NCBI RefSeq assembly: GCF_015694345.1
Contig: NZ_JADQDC010000008.1
Location: 140,263 to 204,262 of the forward strand
Origin: Novosphingobium jiangmenense
GTDB taxonomy: Bacteria > Pseudomonadota > Alphaproteobacteria > Sphingomonadales > Sphingomonadaceae
DNA: 64,000 nt
Direction of reading: 5' to 3'
Shown here: piece after piece, positions 46,872 to 55,503 of the stretch
Layout of the letters: the number at the start of each line of letters is the position of its first letter
Position numbering within the stretch: the stretch's first letter is position 1
The notes under the pieces: model-generated
Databases searched by the model: none
The model's input: the letters and a program-made list of their open reading frames with translations, nothing else
Told to the model about the DNA's origin: nothing
Translations under genes and position numbers: made by a program

Positions 46872-48035
46872 ATGACACACGATCCTTCCGCGCGCGGGTC
46901 CCGATCGCGCCTGCTCAAGTGGCTTGGCCTCACGGACGAAGAGGCGACTTCCGAGGCATCATCCGAAGGCGCGGGCCTTGCCCGGGACGTGACCGCGCGT
47001 GAGATCTGGCTGCCCGCAAAGCGCCGGCTTCTCGCGAAGGTGGCAGACTTCCTGATCGACCACGATCTCGAGGTGATGCCATGGACGCTGGAAATCGCCT
47101 ACGACTGCGTCACCGGCGCCAAGCCGAAGCTCGCCCAGTTGATCCTCGAACGGACCGAGGCGGGCCAGCCCATCACCATTGTCTGGCTCGAACAGATCGT
47201 GCGCGAGCAGGAAGGCGAAAGCTCGTCCGAACTGCTCGCCGCGCTCATGGCGCGCCTCGAGGGAACGCTCGAAGACTTCACGAGCGCCACCAGCCATGCC
47301 CGCTCGGCGACCACCGAGTACGGCGCGGCGCTGCAACAGCACGTCGATGATCTCGAACAGGTCGGCCGCGCCGGAGCGGTCATTACGGAACTCGCCGCCC
47401 TCGCCAAGGCGATGATGCACCGCACGCGGGAGATCGAGCAGAACCTGACCGAATCCGAACGCCGTGCGCTGGAACTGCAGAGCAGTCTGGATGAAGCGCG
47501 CCGCGTGGCCGACGAGGATCACCTCACCGGACTGCCCAACCGCCGCGCCTTCGAGAGCCTGTTCGAAAAGGAATACGCCGCTGCCAAGGCCTCGGGCGAG
47601 CCGCTCTGCGTGGCCTTCTGCGACATCGACCACTTCAAGCGCATCAACGACAGCCACGGTCATGCCGCCGGGGATCGCGTCCTCAAGGTCGTTGCCGAAA
47701 CGCTCAGCCAGATCTCCGATGCGCGCTGCCACGTGGCACGGCACGGCGGCGAGGAGTTCGCGGTGCTGTTCCGCGCGCTGACGCCTGAAAAGGCCTGGGA
47801 TCGCCTGGACCACGCCCGCGAGACCATCGCAGAGAGACGCCTGGTCAACCGCGCCACCGACATGCCGTTCGGTCGCGTCACCTTCTCGGGCGGCATCGCG
47901 GATGTCTTCGCCTACAAGACGCGGAGCGACGCGCTGCGAGCTGCGGACGAAGCGCTCTATGCGGCGAAGCAGTCAGGCCGCAACTGCGTGATGATGGCCG
48001 TGCAAACCCCTCCACCGCTTGAGGACGCCGCCTGA
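46872..48035 (+). CDS. Diguanylate cyclase (GGDEF domain)
   Basis: 387 residues: an unnamed helical N-terminal sensor (about 1-200) and a GGDEF domain (about 220-375) with DHLTGLPNRRAF, CDIDHFKRINDSHGH, the active-site RHGGEEFAVLF and the usual end ADEALYAAKQSGRN. It should make c-di-GMP from GTP. The inhibitory RxxD site is missing (DARC where RxxD would be). No signal peptide or membrane helix is present. Follows gcrA by 84 nt. Confidence 0.92.
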   Translation: MTHDPSARGSRSRLLKWLGLTDEEATSEASSEGAGLARDVTAREIWLPAKRRLLAKVADFLIDHDLEVMPWTLEIAYDCVTGAKPKLAQLILERTEAGQPITIVWLEQIVREQEGESSSELLAALMARLEGTLEDFTSATSHARSATTEYGAALQQHVDDLEQVGRAGAVITELAALAKAMMHRTREIEQNLTESERRALELQSSLDEARRVADEDHLTGLPNRRAFESLFEKEYAAAKASGEPLCVAFCDIDHFKRINDSHGHAAGDRVLKVVAETLSQISDARCHVARHGGEEFAVLFRALTPEKAWDRLDHARETIAERRLVNRATDMPFGRVTFSGGIADVFAYKTRSDALRAADEALYAAKQSGRNCVMMAVQTPPPLEDAA

Positions 48036-48086
48036 CAAGACGTCTTGCTCTTCAGATCACGGTCCTTCCCGACTGCTCGCGACAAG

Positions 48087-48115
48087 AAAAAGGCCCCACC
48101 TTGCGGTGGAGCCCC
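48087..48115 (-). terminator. Terminator after pnp
   Basis: On the minus strand GGCTCCACC-GCAA-GGTGGGGCC (one mismatch) and TTTTT; 27-55 nt after the pnp stop. Confidence 0.8.
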
Positions 48116-48141
48116 TTTCTGTCTGGCCTGCTGGCCGTTCC

Positions 48142-50454
48142 TCAGTCGTCGGACTTGAGGAACGCCGGCATGTGATCCGGAGCCGGACCGTCTTCACGGT
48201 CACGACGCGGACGATCACCGCCTTCGCGGCGAGGTCCGCGATCACCACGGTCGCCACGGCCACCACGGTCGTTGCCGCGCGGGCCACGACGGTCGCCGCG
48301 ATCGCCACGGTCAGGACGGTCACCGCGCGGTTCGCGGGGCGGACGGGTATCTTCCAGTTCCGCACCGGTTTCCTGATCGACAACGCGCATCGACAGGCGG
48401 ACCTTGCCGCGCTGGTCGATCTCGAGGACCTTGACGTAGACGTCCTGGCCTTCCTTCACCACGTCGGTCGGCTTTTCCACGCGCTCGTTCTTCATTTCCG
48501 AGACGTGGACGAGACCGTCCTTGCCGCCCATGAAGTTCACGAAAGCGCCGAAGTCGACGATGTTGACGACCTTGCCCTTGTAGATCTTGCCGACTTCCGC
48601 TTCCTCGACAATGCCGAGGATCCAGTTCTTGGCGGCTTCGATCTGGGTCAGGTCCGAAGACGAGATCTTGATCAGGCCTTCATCGTCGATGTCGACCTTC
48701 GCGCCGGTGGTCGCCACGATCTCGCGGATCACCTTGCCGCCGGTACCGATGACGTCGCGGATCTTCGACTTGTCGATCTGCAGCGTCTCGATGCGCGGTG
48801 CGTGCGCCGAAAGCTCGGTGCGTGCCTCGCCGAGGGCCTTGGTCATCTCGTTCAGGATGTGCGCGCGGCCTTCCGAAGCCTGCTTGAGAGCAACCTCGAA
48901 GATTTCGCGCGTGATGCCGGCAACCTTGATGTCCATCTGCATCGTGGTGATGCCTTCGGACGTGCCCGCCACCTTGAAGTCCATGTCGCCGAGGTGGTCC
49001 TCGTCGCCCAGGATGTCCGAGAGGACCGCGAATTCGTTGCCTTCGAGGATCAGGCCCATCGCGATGCCCGAGACCGGACGCTTGATCGGCACGCCCGCGT
49101 CCATCATCGAAAGGCAGCCGCCGCAGACGGTCGCCATCGACGACGAGCCGTTGGACTCGGTCACGTCGGAAAGGACGCGGATCGTGTAGGGGAACTCGTC
49201 CTTGGTCGGCAGCACCGGATGCAGCGCGCGCCATGCCAGCTTGCCATGGCCCACTTCGCGACGGCCCGGAGCGCCGAAACGGCCAACTTCGCCAACCGAG
49301 TAGGGCGGGAAGTTGTAGTGGAGCATGAAGTTTTCGTAGCGCAGGCCTTCCAGGCCGTCGATCATCTGCTCGGCGTCCTTGGTGCCCAGCGTGGTGGTGC
49401 AGATGGTCTGCGTCTCACCGCGCGTGAACAGCGCCGAACCATGGGTGCGCGGCAGGAAGCCGACCATCGATTCGATCGGGCGAACCTGCGTGGTCGTGCG
49501 ACCGTCGATGCGCTGGCCGTCCTTGAGGATCGCGCCACGGACGATGTCGGCTTCCACCTTCTTCATCGTCTTGATCGCGACCATCTGGGTCTGCGGCGTC
49601 TCGTCCGCGAACGCAGCCTTCGCCTTGGCGCGGGCTTCGTTCAGGGCGTTCGAACGGGCCGACTTGTCGGTCAGCTTGTAGGCAGCAGCGACGTCGGCGC
49701 CGATGATGTCCTTGAGCTTCTTCTTGATGTCGGCGGTGTTGTCCGAAAGATCGATTTCCCAAGGATCCTTCGCGGCCTTCTCGGCCAGCTGGATGATCGC
49801 GCCGATGACCTTCCGGATCTCGTCATGCGCGAACAGCACGGCGCCGAGCATTTCGTCTTCGCTCAGTTCCTTGGCTTCCGATTCCACCATCATCACGGCG
49901 GTGTCGGTCGCGGCAACCACGAGGTCGAGACGACCGTCGGTCAGCGCCACGTCCTGCTTCGGGTTCAGCACATATTCGCCATCGACAAAGCCGACGCGGG
50001 CAGCGCCGATCGGGCCCATGAACGGAACGCCCGAGATGGTCAGCGCAGCCGATGCGGCGATCATCGCCACGATATCGGGCTCGGTCTCGCCGTCATAGCT
50101 CAGAACCTGGGCGATAACGTTGATTTCGTTGTAGAAACCTTCGGGGAACAGCGGGCGGACCGGACGGTCGATCAGGCGGGAAACCAGCGTTTCCTTTTCC
50201 GTCGCGCCGCGCTCACGCTTGAAGAAGCCGCCGGGAATGCGCCCTGCAGCCGAATACTTTTCCTGGTAGTGGACGGTCAGCGGGAAGAAGTCCTGGCCTT
50301 CCTTGACCGACTTTGCCGCGGTGACCGCGCAAAGGACCACAGTTTCGCCATACGTGGCGAGGACCGCGCCGTCAGCCTGACGGGCAATGCGGCCGGTTTC
50401 GAGGGTGAGGGTCTTTCCGCCCCACTCCAGCGATACGGTTTTGACGTCGAACAT
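48142..50454 (-). CDS. pnp: Polynucleotide phosphorylase
   Basis: A 3'-5' phosphorolytic exoribonuclease of the RNA degradosome. Two RNase PH domains (about 10-225 and 310-545), KH (about 550-610), and S1 (about 620-690) are present in order. After S1 the C-terminus is an Arg/Gly/Asp-rich low-complexity tail ([20 protein letters not shown] and beyond, residues about 700-755), probably an RNA-binding tail. 770 residues is longer than E. coli (711) because of that tail. It follows rpsO, as usual, and a hairpin lies between. Confidence 0.98.
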   Translation of the reverse strand: MFDVKTVSLEWGGKTLTLETGRIARQADGAVLATYGETVVLCAVTAAKSVKEGQDFFPLTVHYQEKYSAAGRIPGGFFKRERGATEKETLVSRLIDRPVRPLFPEGFYNEINVIAQVLSYDGETEPDIVAMIAASAALTISGVPFMGPIGAARVGFVDGEYVLNPKQDVALTDGRLDLVVAATDTAVMMVESEAKELSEDEMLGAVLFAHDEIRKVIGAIIQLAEKAAKDPWEIDLSDNTADIKKKLKDIIGADVAAAYKLTDKSARSNALNEARAKAKAAFADETPQTQMVAIKTMKKVEADIVRGAILKDGQRIDGRTTTQVRPIESMVGFLPRTHGSALFTRGETQTICTTTLGTKDAEQMIDGLEGLRYENFMLHYNFPPYSVGEVGRFGAPGRREVGHGKLAWRALHPVLPTKDEFPYTIRVLSDVTESNGSSSMATVCGGCLSMMDAGVPIKRPVSGIAMGLILEGNEFAVLSDILGDEDHLGDMDFKVAGTSEGITTMQMDIKVAGITREIFEVALKQASEGRAHILNEMTKALGEARTELSAHAPRIETLQIDKSKIRDVIGTGGKVIREIVATTGAKVDIDDEGLIKISSSDLTQIEAAKNWILGIVEEAEVGKIYKGKVVNIVDFGAFVNFMGGKDGLVHVSEMKNERVEKPTDVVKEGQDVYVKVLEIDQRGKVRLSMRVVDQETGAELEDTRPPREPRGDRPDRGDRGDRRGPRGNDRGGRGDRGDRGPRREGGDRPRRDREDGPAPDHMPAFLKSDD

Positions 50455-50580
50455 TTCGTTTCCTTCAGCCCGCGCGCCCTATTGCGAACGGGGTTTGCTG
50501 CCGGGGAATACCGTCCCGGTCCGGTGTGGGGCCGTTTTGTCGCGCCCCGAAGGCGACCCACCGAATTGCGGGTGCGCCTT

Positions 50581-50609
50581 AAAGCAAAAGCGGCCCGCTT
50601 GGGGCCGCT
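50581..50609 (-). terminator. Hairpin between rpsO and pnp
   Basis: Minus-strand AGCGGCCC-N5-GGGCCGCT with a T-rich tail right after rpsO. In many bacteria such a hairpin is both attenuator and RNase III/E processing site that controls pnp. Confidence 0.7.
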
Positions 50610-50616
50610 CCGCTGG

Positions 50617-50886
50617 TTACTTGCGAAGACCGAGCTTCTGGATCAGGTCGTTGTAGCGACCCACATCCTTCTTCTTCAGGTAGTCGAGCAGCGAACGACG
50701 CTTGTTGACCATCATCAGCAGGCCGCGACGCGAGTGGTTGTCCTTGTGGTTGGACTTGAAGTGCTCGGTCAGCGTCTGGATACGGCTGGTCAGGATCGCG
50801 ACCTGGACTTCCGGCGAACCGGTGTCACCCTCGGCGCGAGCGTGGGCTGCAATGACTTCCTGCTTCTTTTCAGCGGTAATCGACAT
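50617..50886 (-). CDS. rpsO: 30S ribosomal protein S15
   Basis: 89 residues that bind the 16S central domain. [29 protein letters not shown] and [23 protein letters not shown] (quoted in part) are diagnostic. Size matches E. coli. Five bases separate it from truB; pnp comes next. Confidence 0.98.
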   Translation of the reverse strand: MSITAEKKQEVIAAHARAEGDTGSPEVQVAILTSRIQTLTEHFKSNHKDNHSRRGLLMMVNKRRSLLDYLKKKDVGRYNDLIQKLGLRK

Positions 50887-50891
50887 GTATT

Positions 50892-51887
50892 CTACTCCGC
50901 GACATCCTTCAGATTGAAACCCCGCGAGACCTTCAGGCTTCCGCCCGAAAGCTCCACCAACGCGACCGGAACAGCTCCGGCCTTCGCCCAGTAAAGCCCG
51001 TCCTCGAAGGGCAATCCCGCCAGAACGCGGCCCTGACGGACCGCCCTTGCCTGCTCGGGATCGAGGGAGAGAGCCGGGATGTCGACCAGCCCTGCCTCCA
51101 GCGGCAAGAGTACGTGTTCAAGGGGCGCGCCTTGGCCGACCTCGTTCAATTTGTCCAGCGAAATCGCTTGGTGCATCTCGAACGGCCCGGCCTTCAGGCG
51201 GCGCAGCATGGTCACATGCCCAACAGTGCCGAGTGCCCGAGCGATGTCGCGCGCCAGACTGCGAATATAGGTGCCCTTGGACACGTGGGCAACCAGCGTC
51301 AGTTCCTCCCCCACCGGGGGAGGGGGACCATCCGCAGGATGGTGGAGGGGCACGGAGTCGGTCAGACTTGCGGGTGCCCCTCCACCAGCTTCGCTGGTCC
51401 CCCTCCCCGGTTCGGGGAGGAATTGGAGGCTGTGGATCGTGACGGCGCGCGATTTGAGCTCGAACGCCTCGCCCTTGCGCGCAAGGTCATAGGCCCGCTC
51501 GCCATCGACCATCAGCGCCGAATAGGCCGGCGGCACCTGGGCTATTGGCCCGATGAAGCGCGGCAGCACCGCCTCGATCTCTTGCAACGAGGGCCGCACC
51601 TCGCTCTCCGCGACAACCTTCCCTTCAAGGTCGAGCGTATCGGTCTCCGCACCGAAGCGCACCGTAAATGCATAAACCTTGCTCGCGTCGAGCATCCGCC
51701 CACACAGCTTGGTCGCTTCGCCCACGGCAATCGGCAACACCCCGGTCGCCAGCGGATCGAGCGTTCCGCCGTGGCCGACCTTGCACTTGCCGAAGCCCGC
51801 TTGCCGAAGGTTACGCTTCACCGCCGCCACGCCCTGCGTCGAGCCAAGCCCGAGCGGCTTGTCGAGAATGATCCAGCCATCCACCAT
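50892..51887 (-). CDS. truB: tRNA pseudouridine-55 synthase, with an in-frame palindromic insert
   Basis: Makes pseudouridine 55 in tRNAs. The catalytic region [22 protein letters not shown] is complete (catalytic Asp in GTLDPLATG, about residue 44), as are [18 protein letters not shown], and [14 protein letters not shown]. Between SLQ (about residue 155) and [14 protein letters not shown] is an extra 40-residue block [15 protein letters not shown]...[14 protein letters not shown] that TruB proteins do not have. It is coded by the 120-bp palindrome at 51303-51422. The block falls in a loop ahead of the conserved KGTY strand, so the enzyme probably remains active. Confidence 0.95.
   Translation of the reverse strand: MVDGWIILDKPLGLGSTQGVAAVKRNLRQAGFGKCKVGHGGTLDPLATGVLPIAVGEATKLCGRMLDASKVYAFTVRFGAETDTLDLEGKVVAESEVRPSLQEIEAVLPRFIGPIAQVPPAYSALMVDGERAYDLARKGEAFELKSRAVTIHSLQFLPEPGRGTSEAGGGAPASLTDSVPLHHPADGPPPPVGEELTLVAHVSKGTYIRSLARDIARALGTVGHVTMLRRLKAGPFEMHQAISLDKLNEVGQGAPLEHVLLPLEAGLVDIPALSLDPEQARAVRQGRVLAGLPFEDGLYWAKAGAVPVALVELSGGSLKVSRGFNLKDVAE
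51303..51422. repeat. 120-bp double-hairpin palindromic element inside truB
   Basis: Two 51-bp arms (51303-51353 and 51372-51422) are inverted copies with a few differences around an 18-nt loop. Each arm folds into two short hairpins (CCTCCCC/GGGGAGG; CCATCC/GGATGG or CCAGC/GCTGG). The left arm matches the unit at 18349-18401 almost base for base. It is 120 nt, 40 codons exactly, and has no stop in the truB frame. Confidence 0.9.
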
Positions 51888-51889
51888 GG

Positions 51890-52597
51890 TCAGAGCGGCT
51901 CAGGCCCGGCCACCAACGTGGCGAGATTGGCAAGGTGCTGGCCGATCCACTCCACCGGCGGCCCGATCAGCCGCTGCACCAGGTGCAGGTCGGGCCAGAA
52001 GTACGGCAGGATCACAAGGAACGCGAACACCACCAGCAGCCCGTACGGCTCCATCCGGCCATAAACCCGCGCCAGTGGCGCCGGCAGCACGCCCATCACG
52101 ATGCGCGAACCATCGAACGGCGGAATTGGCAGCAGATTGAACGCGCCGAGGAAGAGATTGACGATCAGGAAGTTGCGCAGGTTGTCCGAAAGGAACAGCG
52201 CGCCCAGCCCCGGCTCGCCCATGCTGTCGGTGGCCCGCACCAGCAGACCCAGCGCAATCGCCGTCAGGAACGCCAGCACGAAATTCGTCACCGGCCCCGC
52301 CGCCGCGACCAGCACCATGCCCCAGCGCGGATTGCGCAAGCGGCGGAAGTCCACCGGCACCGGCTTGGCCCAGCCGAACACCGGCGCACCCGACAGCTTG
52401 AGCAAGCCCGGCAAAATGATCGTGCCGAACGGATCGACATGGCGCAGCGGATTGAGGCTCAACCGCTTCTGCTCGGCCGCCGTCGGATCGCCCAACGCCC
52501 GCGCCACCCAGCCGTGCGCCACTTCGTGGAACACGATCGCCAGGATCATCGGAATTGCGATCGTGGCAATCTGCCAGACCAGACCTTCGGGACTCAT
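51890..52597 (-). CDS. Site-2 protease-like M50 metallopeptidase
   Basis: A membrane-embedded zinc protease of 235 residues with HEVAHGW (His24-Glu25...His28), and a second ligand in the PFDGSR region (NLLPIPPFDGSRI, Asp near 160). About five membrane helices. This small M50B form has no PDZ domain, and its substrate is unknown. Its ATG overlaps the stop of the GNAT gene before it, and truB begins two bases after it, so it is in the tdk-to-pnp operon. Confidence 0.92.
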   Translation of the reverse strand: MSPEGLVWQIATIAIPMILAIVFHEVAHGWVARALGDPTAAEQKRLSLNPLRHVDPFGTIILPGLLKLSGAPVFGWAKPVPVDFRRLRNPRWGMVLVAAAGPVTNFVLAFLTAIALGLLVRATDSMGEPGLGALFLSDNLRNFLIVNLFLGAFNLLPIPPFDGSRIVMGVLPAPLARVYGRMEPYGLLVVFAFLVILPYFWPDLHLVQRLIGPPVEWIGQHLANLATLVAGPEPL

Positions 52598-53145
52598 GTC
52601 TTGTCGCTCATCCAGTCATCGCGGAGGATCGAGAATAGCACCGTATCGCGCACGCGGCCTGTCCACGTCCGCCGCTCATGCCGCATCACGCCCTCCTGCA
52701 CTCCGCCAATTTTCCTGACCGCAGCCTGACTGCGCAAGTTGATGGCATCCACCTTGAACGCCACGCGCTCGAGCCCGCAGGCAAAGGCATGGTCGATCAT
52801 CAATCGCTTCAACCGGCCATTCAGCCCAGTGCCGCGCACGGCAGGCACGATGTAGCTGTTGCCGATCTCGATCGACCAGTCCGGCGCACCATGCTCGATC
52901 CACGCCGTCATGCCCACCAGGGTCTCGCCGTGAAAGACCGCGTAAGGCCGCCGCTGCGGCGCAGAGTTCAGCAGACTGTCAAACTGCGGATCGAACGCCT
53001 TTCCGCCATAGCTGAACGGATAGATCGCCCAGATCTCGTCGTCCTGCGCACACGCCTGCCGCAGACCCTCGCGATGGTCCTCGCGCAGCAGTTCGAGCCG
53101 CAGATCGCCCTCGGCCAGCGGCACGTAAAGCCCGTCGCTGCTCAT
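52594..53145 (-). CDS. GNAT-family N-acetyltransferase
   Basis: About 183 residues, close to RimJ/RimL-type acetyltransferases (acceptor unknown). Seen are LELLREDHREGLRQA, the acetyl-CoA-binding VRGTGLNGRLKRLMI, and the end VRKIGGVQEGVMRHERR. ATG 53145 follows AGGGGC; ATG 53160 overlaps the tdk stop (ATGA) and would add five residues. It stands between tdk and the M50 protease with overlaps on both sides. Confidence 0.85.
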   Translation of the reverse strand: MSSDGLYVPLAEGDLRLELLREDHREGLRQACAQDDEIWAIYPFSYGGKAFDPQFDSLLNSAPQRRPYAVFHGETLVGMTAWIEHGAPDWSIEIGNSYIVPAVRGTGLNGRLKRLMIDHAFACGLERVAFKVDAINLRSQAAVRKIGGVQEGVMRHERRTWTGRVRDTVLFSILRDDWMSDKT

Positions 53146-53156
53146 GCCGCCCCTGC

Positions 53157-53735
53157 TCATGCCGACATCGCCTCGGAAAAGTGCCGCCGACACAGCGCGA
53201 CATACCGGTCATTCCCGCCGATCTCGGTCTGCGCCCCTGCCCGCACCGCCGCGCCGCTATCATCGACGCGCAGGTTCATCGTCGCCTTGCGCCCGCAGTG
53301 GCACACCGCTTTCAGCTCCACCAGCGAGTCCGCGATGCCGAGCAATGCCGCCGCACCCTCGAACAACTCGCCCTGAAAGTCCGTGCGCAACCCATAGCAC
53401 AGCACCGGAATCCCCGCCTCGTCGGCAATCCGCGCCAGCTGCCACACCTGTGCTTTCGACAGGAACTGCGCCTCGTCGACCAGCACGCACGACAGCGGCT
53501 GTACCACATGGGCAGCTTTCACCGCCGCCCACAGATCGGTAGCGTGCCCGAAACGATGGGCTTCGGCATGAAGGCCGATGCGGCTCTCAATGGCGCGGTC
53601 ACCGCCGCGATCGTCGAGCGCCGCAGTCCACAACATCGTCGCCATCCCCCGCTCGCGGTAGTTGAAGTCCGCCTGCAGGAGATTGGTCGATTTGCCGGCG
53701 TTCATGCTGGCGTAGTAAAAGTAGAGCTTGGCCAT
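53157..53735 (-). CDS. tdk: Thymidine kinase
   Basis: Phosphorylates thymidine in the salvage pathway. 192 residues with Walker A (YYASMNAGKST, about 7-17), catalytic DEAQFL (about 90-95), and a Cys-containing zinc region (VCHCGRKATMNL and the C-terminal LCRRHF). First gene of the tdk-GNAT-M50-truB-rpsO-pnp run. Divergent from yceI. Confidence 0.96.
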   Translation of the reverse strand: MAKLYFYYASMNAGKSTNLLQADFNYRERGMATMLWTAALDDRGGDRAIESRIGLHAEAHRFGHATDLWAAVKAAHVVQPLSCVLVDEAQFLSKAQVWQLARIADEAGIPVLCYGLRTDFQGELFEGAAALLGIADSLVELKAVCHCGRKATMNLRVDDSGAAVRAGAQTEIGGNDRYVALCRRHFSEAMSA

Positions 53736-53787
53736 CGCGCACAGCCATAAGGCGCACGTTCCGGATTGCCAGAGGGATCGCCGACCA

Positions 53788-54366
53788 ATGTGCAGGAAAA
53801 CTCGACTGACCGTCAGCGTGCTGGGCCTCGTGGCTCTGGCCGGAAACGCCCCGCCCCAAACCCTGCGCTATCGCATCGACGCGCAGCACAGCGACGTCCA
53901 CGCCCGCGTCGGCTTCTTCGGCATCGCCAGCAAGACCGCGCGCTTCCCTGCGATCAGCGGCGGCATCGAACTCGATCCGGCCCATCTCGACAGCGTCAGG
54001 CTCGACGTGACGCTCGATGCCACTGCGCTCGAAGCCGGAGACTCGGTCACGCTCAAGCGCCTCAAGGGCCCAGACTTCTTCGACGTCGACCACCACCCGC
54101 AGGTGCGCTTCATCGGACGTTCGATGACCATGACCGGTCCGGTCACGGCAGTGGTCAGCGGCGATCTCACGGCAAAGGGCGTAACCCGCCCGACCACGCT
54201 CAATGTCAGCTTCACCGCACCACCCGCGAAGGCTACCGGTCGCGAGACCATCCGCCTGTCAGGCCGCGCGAAGATCGACCGCACCGAATTCGGAATGACG
54301 GCCTACCGACTGATCGTCGCAAAGTCGGTCACCATCAGCATCGATACGCAGATGGTCCCGGCCTAG
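53788..54366 (+). CDS. YceI-family lipocalin-like periplasmic protein
   Basis: 192 residues with a signal peptide (MCRKTRLTVSVLGLVALAGNA) and an eight-strand YceI barrel (YRIDAQHSDVHARVGFFGI; GDLTAKGVTRPTTLNVSF; AYRLIVAKSVTISIDTQM in part). Family members bind isoprenoids or other lipids; the ligand here is unknown. ATG 53788 was chosen to place the signal peptide at the start. Convergent with rbfA. Confidence 0.88.
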   Translation: MCRKTRLTVSVLGLVALAGNAPPQTLRYRIDAQHSDVHARVGFFGIASKTARFPAISGGIELDPAHLDSVRLDVTLDATALEAGDSVTLKRLKGPDFFDVDHHPQVRFIGRSMTMTGPVTAVVSGDLTAKGVTRPTTLNVSFTAPPAKATGRETIRLSGRAKIDRTEFGMTAYRLIVAKSVTISIDTQMVPA

Positions 54367-54377
54367 AAGCCTTACCC

Positions 54378-54770
54378 TTAGTCTTCCAGATCGCGCAAAA
54401 CCTTGGGGTCGGACAGCAGCTGTTCGATCCGGCTGGCCTCGTCAAAGCTCTCGTCGGGCAGGAACTTGAGCCTGGCGGCGTACTTCAGCCGCAACCGCTG
54501 CGCCACTTCGCGCTGGAAGAATGCGGTGTTGGTCCGCAGCGCCTTGAGCACGATCTCCTCGTCCTCACCCAGCAGCGCCTTCACGAACACCGTGGCGTGG
54601 CGCAGATCGGGCGACATGCGCACTTCGGTGACGGAGACGGTATGCGCCGAAAGCACGTCGTCATGCACTTCCTGCCGCGTCAGCAGCTCGGACAGGATAT
54701 GGCGCACCTGCTCTCCTACCTTGAGCAGACGGACGGAGCGGGTTTCAGGGGACGTCTGGAACTTGGCCAA
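54378..54770 (-). CDS. rbfA: 30S ribosome-binding factor A
   Basis: Assists 16S rRNA maturation and cold adaptation. The KH-like fold reads [34 protein letters not shown], and [27 protein letters not shown] (quoted in part). The start is taken as TTG 54770 ([17 protein letters not shown]), matching the family's MAKF; TTG 54776 is also possible. It overlaps the previous gene's stop region and ends the rimP operon. Confidence 0.92.
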   Translation of the reverse strand: MAKFQTSPETRSVRLLKVGEQVRHILSELLTRQEVHDDVLSAHTVSVTEVRMSPDLRHATVFVKALLGEDEEIVLKALRTNTAFFQREVAQRLRLKYAARLKFLPDESFDEASRIEQLLSDPKVLRDLED

Positions 54771-54772
54771 AT

Positions 54773-55309
54773 TCAACTCATCTTCGAAAGGATGCGCGCG
54801 ATCGAGCGCACGTTGCGTGCGGTGCCCCGGCAACCGAGACGGCGCTCGATGAAGGCGCTCGTCAGCTTGCTTTCGGCCACGCTGCTCACAAAGTCGATAT
54901 AGATGCTGCGCTCGCCGATTGCCAGTTTCTCGAGGCCACGCATCGCCTGATCCGCTGCCAGCTTGTCGAACGCGGCCTGATCGGGCTGGCGTTCGAGGAA
55001 CAGCGTGTGGACCAGATTGTCCTTGCCGATCCCGGTGAACGGATTGCCCTCAACCGCTTGTGCAATCGCCGCCCGATCGCGCACCGCGACGAAGCTCTTG
55101 ATATCGAACCGCTCGAGCATGACGTGCGCGAACAGGTCTTCCAGACCATCAAGCGGCCGTTCGTCATAGTCGAACAGCAAGTTGCCACTGGCGACAACCG
55201 TCTCAAGCCCCGTCAGCCCTTCCCGCTCGAACGCCCAGCGCAGATCCGCCATCGTCACGCGGTTCCCGCCAACGTTGATCGATCCGAACAGGGCGACATA
55301 GCGGGTCAT
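54773..55309 (-). CDS. DUF1697-family protein
   Basis: 178 residues. [20 protein letters not shown] and [22 protein letters not shown] (quoted in part) are the family's N-terminal marks. Function unknown. Inserted between infB and rbfA in this operon. The ATG at 55309 overlaps the TGA of a small upstream frame (55306-55500). Confidence 0.85.
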   Translation of the reverse strand: MTRYVALFGSINVGGNRVTMADLRWAFEREGLTGLETVVASGNLLFDYDERPLDGLEDLFAHVMLERFDIKSFVAVRDRAAIAQAVEGNPFTGIGKDNLVHTLFLERQPDQAAFDKLAADQAMRGLEKLAIGERSIYIDFVSSVAESKLTSAFIERRLGCRGTARNVRSIARILSKMS

Positions 55310-55500
55310 GCGTAGCTCCGAATGACGACGACCGCCGCCAAACCAAGGGATGCAACTGTGCTCAGACAGCCGCAACCCGCTCGTTCGGCAAGCTCACCGA
55401 GAAAGGTCTCAGCCAGTCTTGAGCGAAACTGTCGGGGACTTTTACCGTGCTCTTGCTGCCCGCCTTTCGGCTTTCGCCGACGTCCCCGACTTTTCGCCAC
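55306..55500 (-). CDS. Possible small basic protein between infB and the DUF1697 gene
   Basis: 64 codons: an Arg/Lys-rich N-terminal half (SRGRRRKPKGG) and a hydrophobic C-terminal helix (LSTVASLGLAAVVVI). Its TGA overlaps the ATG of the DUF1697 gene by four bases, the typical operon coupling, and it starts four bases after the infB stop. No family known. It may be chance. Confidence 0.4.
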   Translation of the reverse strand: MAKSRGRRRKPKGGQQEHGKSPRQFRSRLAETFLGELAERAGCGCLSTVASLGLAAVVVIRSYA

Positions 55501-55503
55501 GCC

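Noticed and set aside
48220..48340. Regular short repeats that might suggest a CRISPR or tandem array
   Set aside because: They are the Arg/Gly/Asp codons of the pnp tail (RGDRGDR), without equal spacers.
48019..50994. 991-codon plus-strand frame, the longest in the window
   Set aside because: Antisense to pnp and rpsO, with many His/Arg/Asp from reversed codons; no domain.
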